64,000 nt of DNA, from positions 63,755 through 127,754 of the forward strand of contig NZ_LMCQ01000012.1 in the NCBI RefSeq assembly GCF_001424835.1. Direction: 5' to 3'. This document shows positions 8,518 to 17,719 of the stretch, piece by piece. The number at the start of each line of letters is the position of its first letter. Position 1 is the first letter of the stretch. The DNA is from Variovorax sp. Root318D1 (GTDB lineage Bacteria > Pseudomonadota > Gammaproteobacteria > Burkholderiales > Burkholderiaceae_C). The notes under the pieces were generated by a model that was given only the letters and a program-made list of their open reading frames with translations, did not search any database and had not been told where the DNA came from. The translations under genes and the position numbers were made by a program.

Positions 8518-9347
8518 AAGTGACACCCGACATCGTCGTCAACGGCCCGGTGTATGCCGACGTGCCCAAGCCTGTCTTCAAGCCCGGCCCGGCCGGCACC
8601 CACATCACCATTCGCGGGCTCACCAAGTACTTTGCGGGCTGGCCGCTCTACGAGAACTTCGACCTCGACATTCCCAAGCACAAGATCGTCTCGGTGTTCG
8701 GCCCCAACGGCTGCGGCAAGTCCACGCTCATCAACATGATCGCGGGGCTCGTTCCCATCGACTCGGGCGAGATCCTGTTCGACGGCAAAGAGCGCAAGGA
8801 CACCAAGATCGGCTACGTGTTCCAGAACTACCGCGAGGCGATGTTCCCGTGGATGCGCACCATCGACAACATCGCCTATCCGCTGAAGCTCGAAGGGCGC
8901 AGCAAGGCCGAGGTCGACCGGCGCATGGAAGAGCTGGTGGCGTCGTTCGACGTCAAGTTCGACCTCAAGCGCTTTCCCTACGAACTCTCGGGTGGCCAGC
9001 AGCAGACCGCATCCATCATGCGGGCGCTCGCGCCCAACCCCGAGGTGCTGTTTCTCGACGAGCCGTTCTCGGCGCTCGACTTCGAGATGACGCTCTTCAT
9101 CCGCGAGAAGCTGCAGGAGGTGTTCATGCAGACCGGCACCACCATGCTCCTGGTGTCGCACGACCTCGAAGAGGCCGTGTACCTGGCCGACGAGGTGCTG
9201 CTGCTGACCAAGCGGCCGACCAAGGTGGCCGAGATCCTGCGCTACGGCGACGCGCGGCCGCGCACCCTGGAGACGCTGAGCAGCGACAGCTTCGTCGCGA
9301 TGAAGAAGTTCAGCCTCGACATCTTCCAGCGAGAGGTTCGCAGATGA
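8514..9347 (+). CDS. ABC transporter ATP-binding protein, SsuB/TauB type
   Basis: 277 aa. Walker [11 protein letters not shown]-loop FQNY, signature LSGGQQQ, Walker B VLFLDEPF and switch His in [10 protein letters not shown] are intact. Energises the NMT1-type importer. Start ATG overlaps the permease stop (ATGA) and its stop overlaps the next gene the same way, so the importer and the AtzH-like enzyme are translationally coupled. Confidence 0.92.
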   Translation: MKVTPDIVVNGPVYADVPKPVFKPGPAGTHITIRGLTKYFAGWPLYENFDLDIPKHKIVSVFGPNGCGKSTLINMIAGLVPIDSGEILFDGKERKDTKIGYVFQNYREAMFPWMRTIDNIAYPLKLEGRSKAEVDRRMEELVASFDVKFDLKRFPYELSGGQQQTASIMRALAPNPEVLFLDEPFSALDFEMTLFIREKLQEVFMQTGTTMLLVSHDLEEAVYLADEVLLLTKRPTKVAEILRYGDARPRTLETLSSDSFVAMKKFSLDIFQREVRR

Positions 9348-9724
9348 CCCCGGAGATCAACATTCCCGAGGTGCTCGCCGAAGTGACGGCCGTGTTCGCG
9401 CGCTACGAAGAAGCGCTCGTCACCAACCAGCGCGAGGTGCTCGACGAGCTGTTCTGGAACAGCCCGCACACGCTGCGCTACGGCTTCTCGGAGAACCACT
9501 ACGGCCACGCCGACATCCGCGCCTTCCGCGCGTCGCTGCCGGTGCAGAGCCCGCCGCGCGAGCTGCTGCGCACCGTCATCACCACCTACGGCCGCGACCT
9601 TGCGACGGCCAACGTCGAGTTCCGCCGCGAAGGCAGCCGCCAGACCGGCCGCCAGAGCCAGACCTGGCTGCGCACCGCCGAAGGCTGGCGCGTGGTCGCC
9701 GCGCACGTGAGCCTGATGGACTGA
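9344..9724 (+). CDS. AtzH-like / HpxZ-family small hydrolase (DUF3225, NTF2-like fold)
   Basis: 126 aa with the DUF3225 pattern: [34 protein letters not shown], and a C-terminal [17 protein letters not shown]. Relatives include AtzH of the cyanurate pathway, which converts 1,3-dicarboxyurea to allophanate, and HpxZ of oxalurate breakdown. In the same operon as an allophanate hydrolase, an AtzH-like role (clearing a dead-end dicarboxyurea, or feeding AtzF) is the best inference. No AtzE/AtzG amidase pair is in the window, so the source of its substrate here is open. Confidence 0.78.
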   Translation: MTPEINIPEVLAEVTAVFARYEEALVTNQREVLDELFWNSPHTLRYGFSENHYGHADIRAFRASLPVQSPPRELLRTVITTYGRDLATANVEFRREGSRQTGRQSQTWLRTAEGWRVVAAHVSLMD

Positions 9725-9730
9725 ACACGC

Positions 9731-9746
9731 AGGCACATTTTTTGCA
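9731..9746 (+). promoter_or_regulatory. Internal sigma-54 promoter upstream of the BMP importer
   Basis: AGGCACA-N4-TTGCA with GG (9732-9733) and GC (9744-9745) 10 bp apart. Aligns with the atzF promoter over 33 bp (9732-9764 versus 4890-4922) at 25 identical positions, without gaps. Gives the second half of the locus its own RpoN start near 9757. Confidence 0.68.
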
Positions 9747-9752
9747 CCCCAC

Positions 9753-9764
9753 CTTGTATCCAAG
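9753..9764. promoter_or_regulatory. GntR/FCD-type operator, second copy
   Basis: CTTGTATCCAAG, the atzF operator with two central differences, exactly 6 bp after the -12 element as at the first copy. The ribosome site (GGAGAAAG) and the ATG at 9778 follow directly. Confidence 0.55.
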
Positions 9765-9777
9765 ATCGGAGAAAGCC

Positions 9778-10896
9778 ATGACCAGCCCCATCAACCGCCG
9801 CGATTCCCTCAAATCCCTGGCCGCGCTCGGCGCCGCAGGCACCCTGGGGGGCTGGAGCGCCCTTGCCGGTGCACAGGCCAAGCCGCTGACCGTCGGCGTG
9901 ATCTACGTCGGTGCACGCGACGACTACGGATACAACCAGGCGCACGCCATGGCCGCGGCCGAAGTCAAGAAGTTGCCCGGCGTGAAGGTGGTGGAAGAAG
10001 AGAACGTGCCCGAGACCGCGGCCGTGCAGAAAACCATGGCAGGCATGATTTCGCAGGACGGCGCCAAGCTGCTGTTCCCCACGTCGTTCGGCTACTTCGA
10101 TCCGCACATCCTCGCGGTGGCGCCCAAGAACCCCGACGTGCGCTTCTCCCACTGCGGCGGCCTCTGGACCGAAGGCAAGCATCCCAAGAACGCCGGCAGC
10201 TTCTTCGGCTACATCGACGAATGCCAGTTTTTGAACGGCGTGATCGCGGCCCACATGACCAAGAGCAACAAGATCGCCTTCGTCGCCGCCAAGCCGATTC
10301 CGCAGGTGCTGCGCAACATCAATGCCTTCACGCTCGGCGCGCGCTCGGTCAAGCCGAACATCACCTGCAGCGTGATCTTCACGGGTGACTGGTCGATGGC
10401 CGTGAAGGAAGCGGAAGCCACCAACAGCCTGGCCGACCAGGGCTGCGACGTGTTCACCATGCACGTCGACGGCCCCAAGGTGGTGGTCGAGACAGCAGCC
10501 AAGCGCGGCAAGATGGTCTGCGGCTACCACGCGAGCCAGGCCAAGCTGGCGCCCAACGCGTACCTCACCGGTGCCGAGTGGAACTGGCTTACGGCCTACA
10601 AGACCGCCATCGAGGCCGCGCAAAGCGGCAAGCCGCACCCCAACTTTTTGCGCGGCGGCCTGAAGGAAGGCTACGTGAAGATGTCCGCCTACGGCCCCAT
10701 GGTGCCGGACGCCGCGAAGAAGCAGGCCGACGAAATCAAGGCCAAGATGATCGCGGGCACCTTCGACATCTTCAAGGACGGCATCAAGGACAACAAGGGC
10801 GCCGTCGTGGTGCCGGCCGGCAAGGTGCTGAAGCAGACCGACCTCGAGCTGGAAAAGATGAACTACCTGGTCGAAGGCGTCATCGGTTCGGCCTGA
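9778..10896 (+). CDS. BMP-family ABC transporter substrate-binding protein
   Basis: 372 aa. Twin-arginine-like leader (NRRDSLKSLAALGAAGTLGG) then a BMP (basic membrane protein)/purine-binding-like fold: VGVIYVGARDDYGYNQAH, and IAFVAAKPIPQVLRNINAFTLGA at mid-protein. BMP transporters usually import nucleosides, nucleobases or other N-heterocycles; here the surrounding amidases suggest a ureide or similar small amide. Directly downstream of the second sigma-54 promoter. Partners are the two permeases following and the dual-domain ATPase at 14644. Confidence 0.87.
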   Translation: MTSPINRRDSLKSLAALGAAGTLGGWSALAGAQAKPLTVGVIYVGARDDYGYNQAHAMAAAEVKKLPGVKVVEEENVPETAAVQKTMAGMISQDGAKLLFPTSFGYFDPHILAVAPKNPDVRFSHCGGLWTEGKHPKNAGSFFGYIDECQFLNGVIAAHMTKSNKIAFVAAKPIPQVLRNINAFTLGARSVKPNITCSVIFTGDWSMAVKEAEATNSLADQGCDVFTMHVDGPKVVVETAAKRGKMVCGYHASQAKLAPNAYLTGAEWNWLTAYKTAIEAAQSGKPHPNFLRGGLKEGYVKMSAYGPMVPDAAKKQADEIKAKMIAGTFDIFKDGIKDNKGAVVVPAGKVLKQTDLELEKMNYLVEGVIGSA

Positions 10897-10915
10897 TACG
10901 CGCCGCATCGACGCC

Positions 10916-12007
10916 ATGCGCCACGCGCTCAAGGAATTCGCCCTGCCGGTGTTCGCCATTGCGGCGGCGCTGCTGTTGTTCGGCGTGCTGGTGGCCTTTG
11001 CCGGGGTCGATCCAGTGGAGGTCTGGGCGACGCTCTTCAAGGGCGCGTTCGGCGACTGGTTCTCCTGGCAGAACACCTTGCAGCGCGCCGCGCCGCTGAT
11101 GCTCACTGCCCTGTGCGTGGCGCTGCCGGCGCGCGCAGGTCTCATCGTCATTGGCGGCGAAGGCGCGCTGGTGCTGGGCGGCCTGGCCTCGGCCGCGCTC
11201 GCGCATGCAGTGCCGCTGCCCGGCAACATGGCGGGGACGGCGATGGTCTGCCTTGCCGGTGCGTTGGCCGGCGCGCTGTGGATCGTTCTTGCGGGCTGGC
11301 TGCGCCAGTACCGTGGCATCAACGAAACCATCAGCAGCCTGCTCCTGGCCTACATTGCCATCGGCATCTTCAAGCACCTGGTCGAAGGGCCGCTGCGCGA
11401 CCCCGCCAGTCTCAACAAACCCTCGACCTATGCGCTCGACACCGGCTTGCTGATCGGCGGCATCGGCGGTTCCGACGTGCACTGGGGATTCGTCATCGGC
11501 GTGGTGGCTTGCCTGGGGCTCGGATGGTGGCTGCGCGCCACGGCCTCGGGCTTTTCAGTGCGCGTGGTGGGCGGCAATCCGCGCACCGCGCAGCTCGTCG
11601 GGCTACCGGCCACGCGGCTCATCCTCAGCGCCTGCGGCTTGGGCGGCGCCTGCGCGGGGCTCGCGGGCGCGGTGGAGGTGGCGGCGGTGCACACCAACGC
11701 CAACGCCTCGCTGATCGCGGGCTATGGCTATGCGGGCATCCTCGTGTCCTTCATCGCACGGCACAACCCGGTGGCCATCGTGCCGGTCGCCATTCTCTTC
11801 GGCGGCTTCGGTGCGGCCGGCAGCCTGTTGCAGCGCCGCCTCGGGCTGCCCGATGCCTCGGTGCTGGTGCTGCAAGGCATCGCCTTCGTGCTGATCCTTG
11901 CGAGCGAGGGTTTGCGCATGGTCGATTGGAAGGCGCTGGGCCGCAAGGCCATTCCCAAGGCGAATGCAGCAGCTGCTGCGGCACCAGCCGCGGAGGCCGT
12001 CCAATGA
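10916..12007 (+). CDS. BMP-type ABC transporter permease 1
   Basis: 363 aa, very hydrophobic (about 8-10 membrane segments), BPD_transp_2 type as in YufP/NupB. Family landmarks: LIVIGGEGALVLGGLASA (equivalent to the NIGXEGQ motif) and INETISSLLLAYIAIGI. Forms the inner-membrane channel with permease 2. Ends with an Ala-rich tail; the stop overlaps the next start (ATGA). Confidence 0.88.
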   Translation: MRHALKEFALPVFAIAAALLLFGVLVAFAGVDPVEVWATLFKGAFGDWFSWQNTLQRAAPLMLTALCVALPARAGLIVIGGEGALVLGGLASAALAHAVPLPGNMAGTAMVCLAGALAGALWIVLAGWLRQYRGINETISSLLLAYIAIGIFKHLVEGPLRDPASLNKPSTYALDTGLLIGGIGGSDVHWGFVIGVVACLGLGWWLRATASGFSVRVVGGNPRTAQLVGLPATRLILSACGLGGACAGLAGAVEVAAVHTNANASLIAGYGYAGILVSFIARHNPVAIVPVAILFGGFGAAGSLLQRRLGLPDASVLVLQGIAFVLILASEGLRMVDWKALGRKAIPKANAAAAAAPAAEAVQ

Positions 12008-12927
12008 CCGCGGACCAGTGGATCGCCCTCGTGGCGGGCATCGTCGGCGGCGCGCTGCGCGTGGGCGCGCCATTCCTGTTCGTGAGCCTGGGCGAATGCC
12101 TCACCGAAAAATCGGGCCGCATCAACCTCGGGCTCGAAGGCGTGCTGGTGCTGTCGGCCATGGCGGCTTTCGGCGGCGCGTACCTCACCGATTCGGCCTG
12201 GCTCGGCGTGCTGATCGGCGCGGTGGCGGGCGCACTGCTTGCACTGCTGCATGGCCTCTTGTGTTCGCTCGACCGCGTGAACGACGTGGCCACCGGCATT
12301 GCGCTCATGTTGCTCGGCACTGGCCTGGCGTTCTACCTCGGCAAGCCGCTCATCCAGCCGCAGGCGCCGCAGATTCCCGCGATACCGCTCGGCTTCTGGA
12401 GCGACAACCCGGTGGTGCGTTCCGCCTTGCAGCTCAACGCGCTGGTGCCCGTGGGCGTGGTGCTGGCCGTGCTGCTCTGGTGGGGCTTTGCCCGCACGCG
12501 CGCCGGCTTGCTGGTGCGCATGGCCGGCGATTCGGCGCAGGCCACGCGCGCGCTCGGCTATTCGGTGTCGGGCCTGCGCATCGCGGCGACGACGGCGGGC
12601 GGCTTCATCGCCGGGCTCGGCGGTGCGTCGCTCACGCTGTTCTATCCGGGCAGCTGGAACGAAGGCATCTCGAGCGGCCAGGGCCTGATCGCGGTGGCGC
12701 TCGTGATCTTCGCGCGCTGGAGCCCGCTGCGCTGTGTCGGCGCGGCGCTGCTCTTCGGCGGCGCGGGCGCCATCGGGCCCGCGCTGCAGTCCATCGGCGT
12801 CGGCTGGGGCTACCACCTGTTCAACACCGTGCCCTACGTGCTCACGCTGGTGATCCTGGTGTTCACCTGCAAGCCGGGAGCGGCGGCCGCCGGAAGCCCC
12901 GGCGAACTTTCATCGACAAGGAGCTGA
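12004..12927 (+). CDS. BMP-type ABC transporter permease 2
   Basis: 307 aa, BPD_transp_2 type like YufQ/Nup[22 protein letters not shown] and [16 protein letters not shown] are the family's conserved segments; [21 protein letters not shown] near 230 is the second hallmark. Second half of the BMP importer channel, translationally coupled to permease 1. Confidence 0.9.
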   Translation: MTADQWIALVAGIVGGALRVGAPFLFVSLGECLTEKSGRINLGLEGVLVLSAMAAFGGAYLTDSAWLGVLIGAVAGALLALLHGLLCSLDRVNDVATGIALMLLGTGLAFYLGKPLIQPQAPQIPAIPLGFWSDNPVVRSALQLNALVPVGVVLAVLLWWGFARTRAGLLVRMAGDSAQATRALGYSVSGLRIAATTAGGFIAGLGGASLTLFYPGSWNEGISSGQGLIAVALVIFARWSPLRCVGAALLFGGAGAIGPALQSIGVGWGYHLFNTVPYVLTLVILVFTCKPGAAAAGSPGELSSTRS

Positions 12928-12932
12928 ACGCC

Positions 12933-13934
12933 ATGAGCGGTCTCGGAGGCCTCAACAAATCGGCGCACGGCGTGGTCGTCGGCCTGGTGCAGCTGCAGCT
13001 GCCGAGCGTGAAGACGCCAGCGGACCTGGCCGCGCAGACCGAGCGCATCTGCGCCATGGTGGCCAAGGCGCGCCGCAACCAGTCGACGATGGACCTGGTG
13101 GTGTTCCCCGAGTACGCACTGCACGGCCTCTCGATGGACATGAACCCCGAGATCCTGTGCACGCTCGACGGGCCCGAAGTGGCCGCGTTCAAGGCGGCCT
13201 GCATCGCGCACCGCATCTGGGGCTGCTTCTCGATCATGGAAGCCAACCCCGGCGGCAATCCCTACAACAGCGGCCTCATCATCGACGCCGACGGCGAGAT
13301 CAGGCTCTATTACCGCAAGCTGCATCCGTGGGTGCCGGTGGAACCGTGGGAGCCCGGCAACCTGGGCGTGCCGGTGTGCGACGGGCCGAACGGCAGCAAG
13401 CTGTCGCTCATCATCTGCCACGACGGCATGTTTCCCGAGATGGCGCGCGAGGCCGCATACAAGGGGGCCGAGATCATCCTGCGCACCGCCGGCTACACCG
13501 CGCCCATCCGCCATGCGTGGAAAATCACCAACCAGGCCAACGCCTTCTGCAACCTGGCCTACACCGCGAGCGTGTGCCTGTGCGGCAGCGACGGCAGCTT
13601 CGACTCGATGGGCGAGGGCATGTTCTGCAACTTCGACGGCACCGTGCTGGCCGAAGGCGGCGGCCGCGTCGACGAGATCATCACCGCCGAGCTGCGGCCC
13701 GACCTCGTGCGCGAGGCACGCACCGGCTGGGGCGTGGAGAACAACATCTACCAGCTCTACCACCGCGGCTACGTGGCGGTGAAGGGCGGCGCGCAGGACT
13801 GCCCCTACACCTACATGCACGATATGGCCGCCGGAACCTACAAGCTGCCATGGAGCGCCGACGTGAAGGTGACCGACGGCAGCAGCTGCGGCTTCGCGCC
13901 GCCCGAGCGTACCTACGAAGGAAGCACGCAATGA
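12933..13934 (+). CDS. amiF: Formamidase / aliphatic amidase (nitrilase superfamily)
   Basis: 333 aa, the length of AmiF-type formamidases. Glu-Lys-Cys nitrilase triad visible at E60 (VVFPEYAL), K129 (LYYRKLHP) and C162 (LIICHDGM); the block [14 protein letters not shown] matches the amidase branch rather than nitrilases. Hydrolyses formamide or another short amide, releasing ammonia, in the cytosol. Strong ribosome site AAGGAG at 12918; overlaps biuH by 4 bp. Formamide itself is not an obvious intermediate of biuret breakdown, so the true substrate may differ. Confidence 0.82.
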   Translation: MSGLGGLNKSAHGVVVGLVQLQLPSVKTPADLAAQTERICAMVAKARRNQSTMDLVVFPEYALHGLSMDMNPEILCTLDGPEVAAFKAACIAHRIWGCFSIMEANPGGNPYNSGLIIDADGEIRLYYRKLHPWVPVEPWEPGNLGVPVCDGPNGSKLSLIICHDGMFPEMAREAAYKGAEIILRTAGYTAPIRHAWKITNQANAFCNLAYTASVCLCGSDGSFDSMGEGMFCNFDGTVLAEGGGRVDEIITAELRPDLVREARTGWGVENNIYQLYHRGYVAVKGGAQDCPYTYMHDMAAGTYKLPWSADVKVTDGSSCGFAPPERTYEGSTQ

Positions 13935-14632
13935 ACACCGCACCCACTCGCCACATCGCCGCCGAGCCCTATGCCTGGCCCTACAACGGCGCGCTGCGGC
14001 CCGACAACACTGCGCTCATCGTCATCGACATGCAGACCGACTTCTGCGGCAAGGGCGGATACGTCGACGTGATGGGCTACGACCTCTCGCTGGTGCAGGC
14101 GCCGATCCAGCCCATCGCGCGCACGCTGGCGGCGCTGCGGCCACTGGGCTTTCACATCATCCACACGCGCGAAGGCCATCGGCCGGACCTGGCCGACCTG
14201 CCCGCCAACAAGCGCTGGCGTTCGCGGCAGATTGGCGCGGGCGGCGTGGGCATTGGGGACGACGGGCCGTGCGGGCGCATCCTGGTGCGCGGCGAGCCGG
14301 GCTGGGAGATCATTCCCGAACTGGCGCCGCTGCCCGGCGAGGTGGTGATCGACAAGCCCGGCAAGGGCTCGTTCTACGCGACGGACCTGGAGCTGATCCT
14401 GCGCACGCGCGGCATCGAGAACCTGATTCTTGCGGGCATCACCACCGACGTCTGCGTGCACACCACCATGCGCGACGCCAACGACCGCGGCTTCGAATGT
14501 CTGCTGCTGTCCGATTGCACCGCCGCCACCGACCACGGCAACCACCTGGCGGCGCTGAAGATGATCACGATGCAGGGCGGCGTGTTCGGCGCGCACGCCA
14601 CCTCGCAGCAGCTGCTGGCGGCGCTGGACTGA
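13931..14632 (+). CDS. biuH: Biuret amidohydrolase (isochorismatase superfamily cysteine hydrolase)
   Basis: 233 aa. Catalytic triad D33 (IDMQTDF), K142 (DKPGKGSF) and C175 (TTDVCV) is intact. Long stretches match what I recall of the characterised Rhizobium BiuH almost residue for residue: [59 protein letters not shown]. It should convert biuret to allophanate plus ammonia, feeding AtzF of the same operon. Together with AtzF this is the strongest functional anchor of the locus. Identification is from memory of the sequence, not a search. Confidence 0.88.
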   Translation: MNTAPTRHIAAEPYAWPYNGALRPDNTALIVIDMQTDFCGKGGYVDVMGYDLSLVQAPIQPIARTLAALRPLGFHIIHTREGHRPDLADLPANKRWRSRQIGAGGVGIGDDGPCGRILVRGEPGWEIIPELAPLPGEVVIDKPGKGSFYATDLELILRTRGIENLILAGITTDVCVHTTMRDANDRGFECLLLSDCTAATDHGNHLAALKMITMQGGVFGAHATSQQLLAALD

Positions 14633-14643
14633 GCGACCCACGC

Positions 14644-16239
14644 ATGAGCACCACGCCTCACGCCATCGGTGCGCTGCCTGCGGGCAGCGGCGCGCTCGCG
14701 CTCGACACGTATGAGCTGACCAAGCGCTTCGGTGCCTTCACCGCGATGGACCGCGTGACGATGCGCGTCGAGCCCGGCACTGTGCATGCGCTCCTTGGCG
14801 AGAACGGCGCGGGCAAGAGCACGCTCGTGAAGTGCGTGGCCGGCTTCCAGCGCGCGGAAGAGGGCAGCATCCTGATCGATGGCCGCGAGCAGGACATTGC
14901 CAACCCCATCGTGGCGCGCGCGCTCGGCATCGGCATGGTGTACCAGCACTTCACACTCGCGCCGGGCATGACCGTGGCCGAGAACCTTCTGCTCGCGGGC
15001 GGCAAGACACCGGCGCTGATCGACTGGAAGGCGAAGCGAGCCGAGCTCAAGGCTTTTCTGGCGACCACGCCCTTCAGCCTCGACCTCGACGTGCGGCCGT
15101 CGGAGCTCGCGGCGGGCGAGAAGCAGAAGCTCGAACTGCTGAAGCAGCTCTACCTGAAGCCGCGCCTCCTGATCCTCGACGAACCGACCTCGGTGCTCAC
15201 GCCGCAGGAGGCCGACGAAGTGCTGGGCCACGTGCGCGAATTCGCGAAGAGCGGCCTGTGCACCGTGCTCATCATCACGCACAAGTTCCGCGAAGTGATG
15301 GCCTATGCCGACAGCGTGACGGTGCTGCGCCGCGGCAAGGCGGTGCACCATTGCCGCGTGGCGGACACGAGCCCGGCGCGGTTGGCTGGAGCCATGATGG
15401 GCGGCGAGGACGCTGCGGTTTCCGCACCGGCTGCATCACCCGTCGCAAGAAAGCCCGTGCTCGCTGCGGCGCCCATTGCACTGAAGGTCGAAGGACTCAA
15501 GGCGCAAGGCGACCGGGGCACGTTGGCGCTGCACGACCTGGCACTTTCCGTGCGCGCGGGCGAAATTCTCGGCGTAGCGGGCGTCTCGGGCAACGGCCAG
15601 CGCGAGCTGGTCGAGGCGCTGGTCGGGCAGCGCCCACGGCTCGCCGGCAAGGTGAGCGTCATGGGCCAGCCCTACAGCGCACGGCGCGCAGAAAACCGAC
15701 GCCTCAAGGTGCGCAGCCTGCCCGAGGAGCCGCTGCGCAACGCGTGCGTGGGCGACCTCAGCGTGGCGGAGAACATGGCGCTGCGCGATTTCGACAGGCC
15801 TCCGTTGTCGCGTGGCGGCGTGCTGAATTTTCCGTTCTGGCGCAACCGGGCGCGCGAGTGGATTGCCGAATACGGGGTCAAGACGCAGGGCGAAGGCGCC
15901 GCGATCCGCAGCCTGTCGGGCGGCAACGTGCAGCGCGCGGTGCTGGCGCGCGAGCTCGCCGGCGACATCAATGTGCTGATCGCTGCCAACCCCGTGTTCG
16001 GCCTCGACTTTGCCGCCGTGGCCGAGATCCACGAGCGCATCGTGCAGGTGCGCGAGAAGGGCGGGGCGGTGCTGCTCATCAGCGAAGACCTCGACGAACT
16101 GCTGGAGCTGGCCGACCGCATCGTCGTGATGAGCGAGGGACGCATCGTGTTCGAGACTTCGGCTGCAGGCGCTGAGAGGCATGTGATCGGGGCGCACATG
16201 GGCGGTGGGCACCACGAGCCACTGAAGGCTGCGGCATGA
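14644..16239 (+). CDS. BMP-type ABC transporter ATPase (two nucleotide-binding domains)
   Basis: 531 aa with tandem ABC domains, as in YufO/NupA. First domain: Walker [12 protein letters not shown], Walker [10 protein letters not shown], His in IITHKFREV; its signature is loose ([12 protein letters not shown]). Second domain: Walker-A-like [14 protein letters not shown] and signature [10 protein letters not shown], with Walker B lacking the usual acid ([12 protein letters not shown]), as is common for the second half in this family. Powers the BMP importer although biuH lies between it and the permeases. Begins 11 bp after biuH. Confidence 0.9.
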   Translation: MSTTPHAIGALPAGSGALALDTYELTKRFGAFTAMDRVTMRVEPGTVHALLGENGAGKSTLVKCVAGFQRAEEGSILIDGREQDIANPIVARALGIGMVYQHFTLAPGMTVAENLLLAGGKTPALIDWKAKRAELKAFLATTPFSLDLDVRPSELAAGEKQKLELLKQLYLKPRLLILDEPTSVLTPQEADEVLGHVREFAKSGLCTVLIITHKFREVMAYADSVTVLRRGKAVHHCRVADTSPARLAGAMMGGEDAAVSAPAASPVARKPVLAAAPIALKVEGLKAQGDRGTLALHDLALSVRAGEILGVAGVSGNGQRELVEALVGQRPRLAGKVSVMGQPYSARRAENRRLKVRSLPEEPLRNACVGDLSVAENMALRDFDRPPLSRGGVLNFPFWRNRAREWIAEYGVKTQGEGAAIRSLSGGNVQRAVLARELAGDINVLIAANPVFGLDFAAVAEIHERIVQVREKGGAVLLISEDLDELLELADRIVVMSEGRIVFETSAAGAERHVIGAHMGGGHHEPLKAAA

Positions 16240-16267
16240 GCGGCCCTTTGAATCAAAGAGCAACACC

Positions 16268-16939
16268 ATGCGCATAGAAGAAGCCATCCCCTTCCCCTAC
16301 GAGTTCGAGATCAGGAACACCGCGCTGGTCCTCATCGACATGCAGCGCGACTTCATCGAACCCGGCGGCTTCGGCGAAACCTTGGGCAACGACGTGTCCT
16401 TGCTCGAAGCGATCGTTCCGGCGACAAGAACAGCTTTGCAGGCATGGCGGGAAGCCGGAGGCCTCGTGGTGCACACCCGGGAGGCGCACAAGCCCGACCT
16501 CTCCGACTGTCCGCCCGCCAAGCGAAACCGCGGCAACCCCGCCTTGCGCATCGGCGACGAAGGCCCGATGGGTCGCATCCTCGTGGCCGGGGAACCGGGC
16601 AACCAGATCATCGATGCGCTCGCGCCCATCGGCGGCGAGATCGTCGTCGACAAACCCGGAAAAGGCGCTTTCTACGCCACCGGCCTGCACGAGCTGCTGC
16701 AACAGCGCGGCATCACGCACCTGCTGTTCGGCGGCGTCACCACCGAAGTCTGCGTGCAGACCTCGATGCGCGAAGCCAATGACCGCGGCTACGACTGCCT
16801 CTTGCTCGAAGACTGCACCGAAAGCTACTTTCCGGCCTTCAAGGCCGCCACGCTCGACATGGTGCGTGCCCAGGGCGGAATCGTCGGCTGGACCGCGCCG
16901 AGCGCCGCGCTCTTGGCGGCGCTTCTCGGCGGGCGATGA
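16268..16939 (+). CDS. Cysteine hydrolase, isochorismatase superfamily (triuret hydrolase candidate)
   Basis: 223 aa with intact triad D24 (IDMQRDF), K129 (DKPGKGAF) and C162 (TTEVCV). Paralogous to biuH in the same operon but clearly distinct: a shorter N-terminus, and APIG/LNGL-side differences around the substrate pocket, ending [20 protein letters not shown]. Known relatives in N-scavenging clusters include triuret hydrolase (TrtA) and ureidoacrylate hydrolase (RutB). A second cysteine hydrolase next to BiuH and AtzF fits triuret to biuret conversion. The family is sure; the substrate is inference. Confidence 0.75.
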   Translation: MRIEEAIPFPYEFEIRNTALVLIDMQRDFIEPGGFGETLGNDVSLLEAIVPATRTALQAWREAGGLVVHTREAHKPDLSDCPPAKRNRGNPALRIGDEGPMGRILVAGEPGNQIIDALAPIGGEIVVDKPGKGAFYATGLHELLQQRGITHLLFGGVTTEVCVQTSMREANDRGYDCLLLEDCTESYFPAFKAATLDMVRAQGGIVGWTAPSAALLAALLGGR

Positions 16940-17715
16940 CAGCGACTACCATTCCACACGTGTCTACCGTTCGCTCCCGCTCCACTTCACCCGCATCCGC
17001 CGTTCCCGCCGCCGCCGACGCGACCGTTTTTCGTACCCGCGCCGACGAGGTCTACGCGCAGCTCAAGCGCGACGTGGCCGATTTCATCCTCGTGCCCGGC
17101 GACCGTTTCACCGAGAACGAGATCAGCGAGCGGCTCGGCGTTTCGCGCACGCCCGTGCGCCAGGCGCTGTTCCGCCTCCAGCAGGAAGGTTTTGTCGAAG
17201 TGCTGTTTCGCAGCGGCTGGCGCGTGCTGCCCTTCGACTTCGACCAGTTCGAGCAGCTCTACGACCTGCGCATGGTGCTGGAGACCACCGCCGTGCACCG
17301 CTTGTGCGAAGCCGACCGCCGCGTCGACCGCAGCGTGCTCGACGCGCTGGCCGACATCTGGCTGGTGCCGGTGGCGCAGCGCAGCAGCGACACCGCGCAG
17401 GTGGCGCAATGGGACGAGGCTTTTCATTGCGCGCTGGTGGCTGCCGCGGGCAACGCCGAGATGGCGCGCGTTCACAGCGACGTGACCGACCGCATCCGCA
17501 TCATCCGCCGGCTCGATTTCACCCAGCAGCCGCGCATCGACGCCACCTACGAGGAGCACGGCAAGATCCTCAAGGCCATTCGCGCCAACCGCGGTGACCA
17601 GGCTGCGATGCTGCTGCGCGCGCACATCGAGACCAGCCAGGCCGAGGTGCGCAAGATCACGCTGCACCAGGTTCACCTGGCGCGGCATGCGGGCAAGACG
17701 GCCGCGCCGCGCTGA
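16936..17715 (+). CDS. GntR-family transcriptional regulator, FCD (FadR) subfamily
   Basis: 259 aa. Winged helix-turn-helix at about 40-90 ([27 protein letters not shown] split by a short loop), then the all-helical FCD ligand domain with its acid/His metal-binding pattern ([35 protein letters not shown]). Start overlaps the preceding stop (ATGA), so it is the last gene of the operon and would be autoregulated. The two CTTGTA..CAAG repeats at 4911 and 9753 have the GT..AC core expected for this subfamily. Probably derepresses on a pathway metabolite. Confidence 0.9.
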   Translation: MTATTIPHVSTVRSRSTSPASAVPAAADATVFRTRADEVYAQLKRDVADFILVPGDRFTENEISERLGVSRTPVRQALFRLQQEGFVEVLFRSGWRVLPFDFDQFEQLYDLRMVLETTAVHRLCEADRRVDRSVLDALADIWLVPVAQRSSDTAQVAQWDEAFHCALVAAAGNAEMARVHSDVTDRIRIIRRLDFTQQPRIDATYEEHGKILKAIRANRGDQAAMLLRAHIETSQAEVRKITLHQVHLARHAGKTAAPR

Positions 17716-17719
17716 CCGG

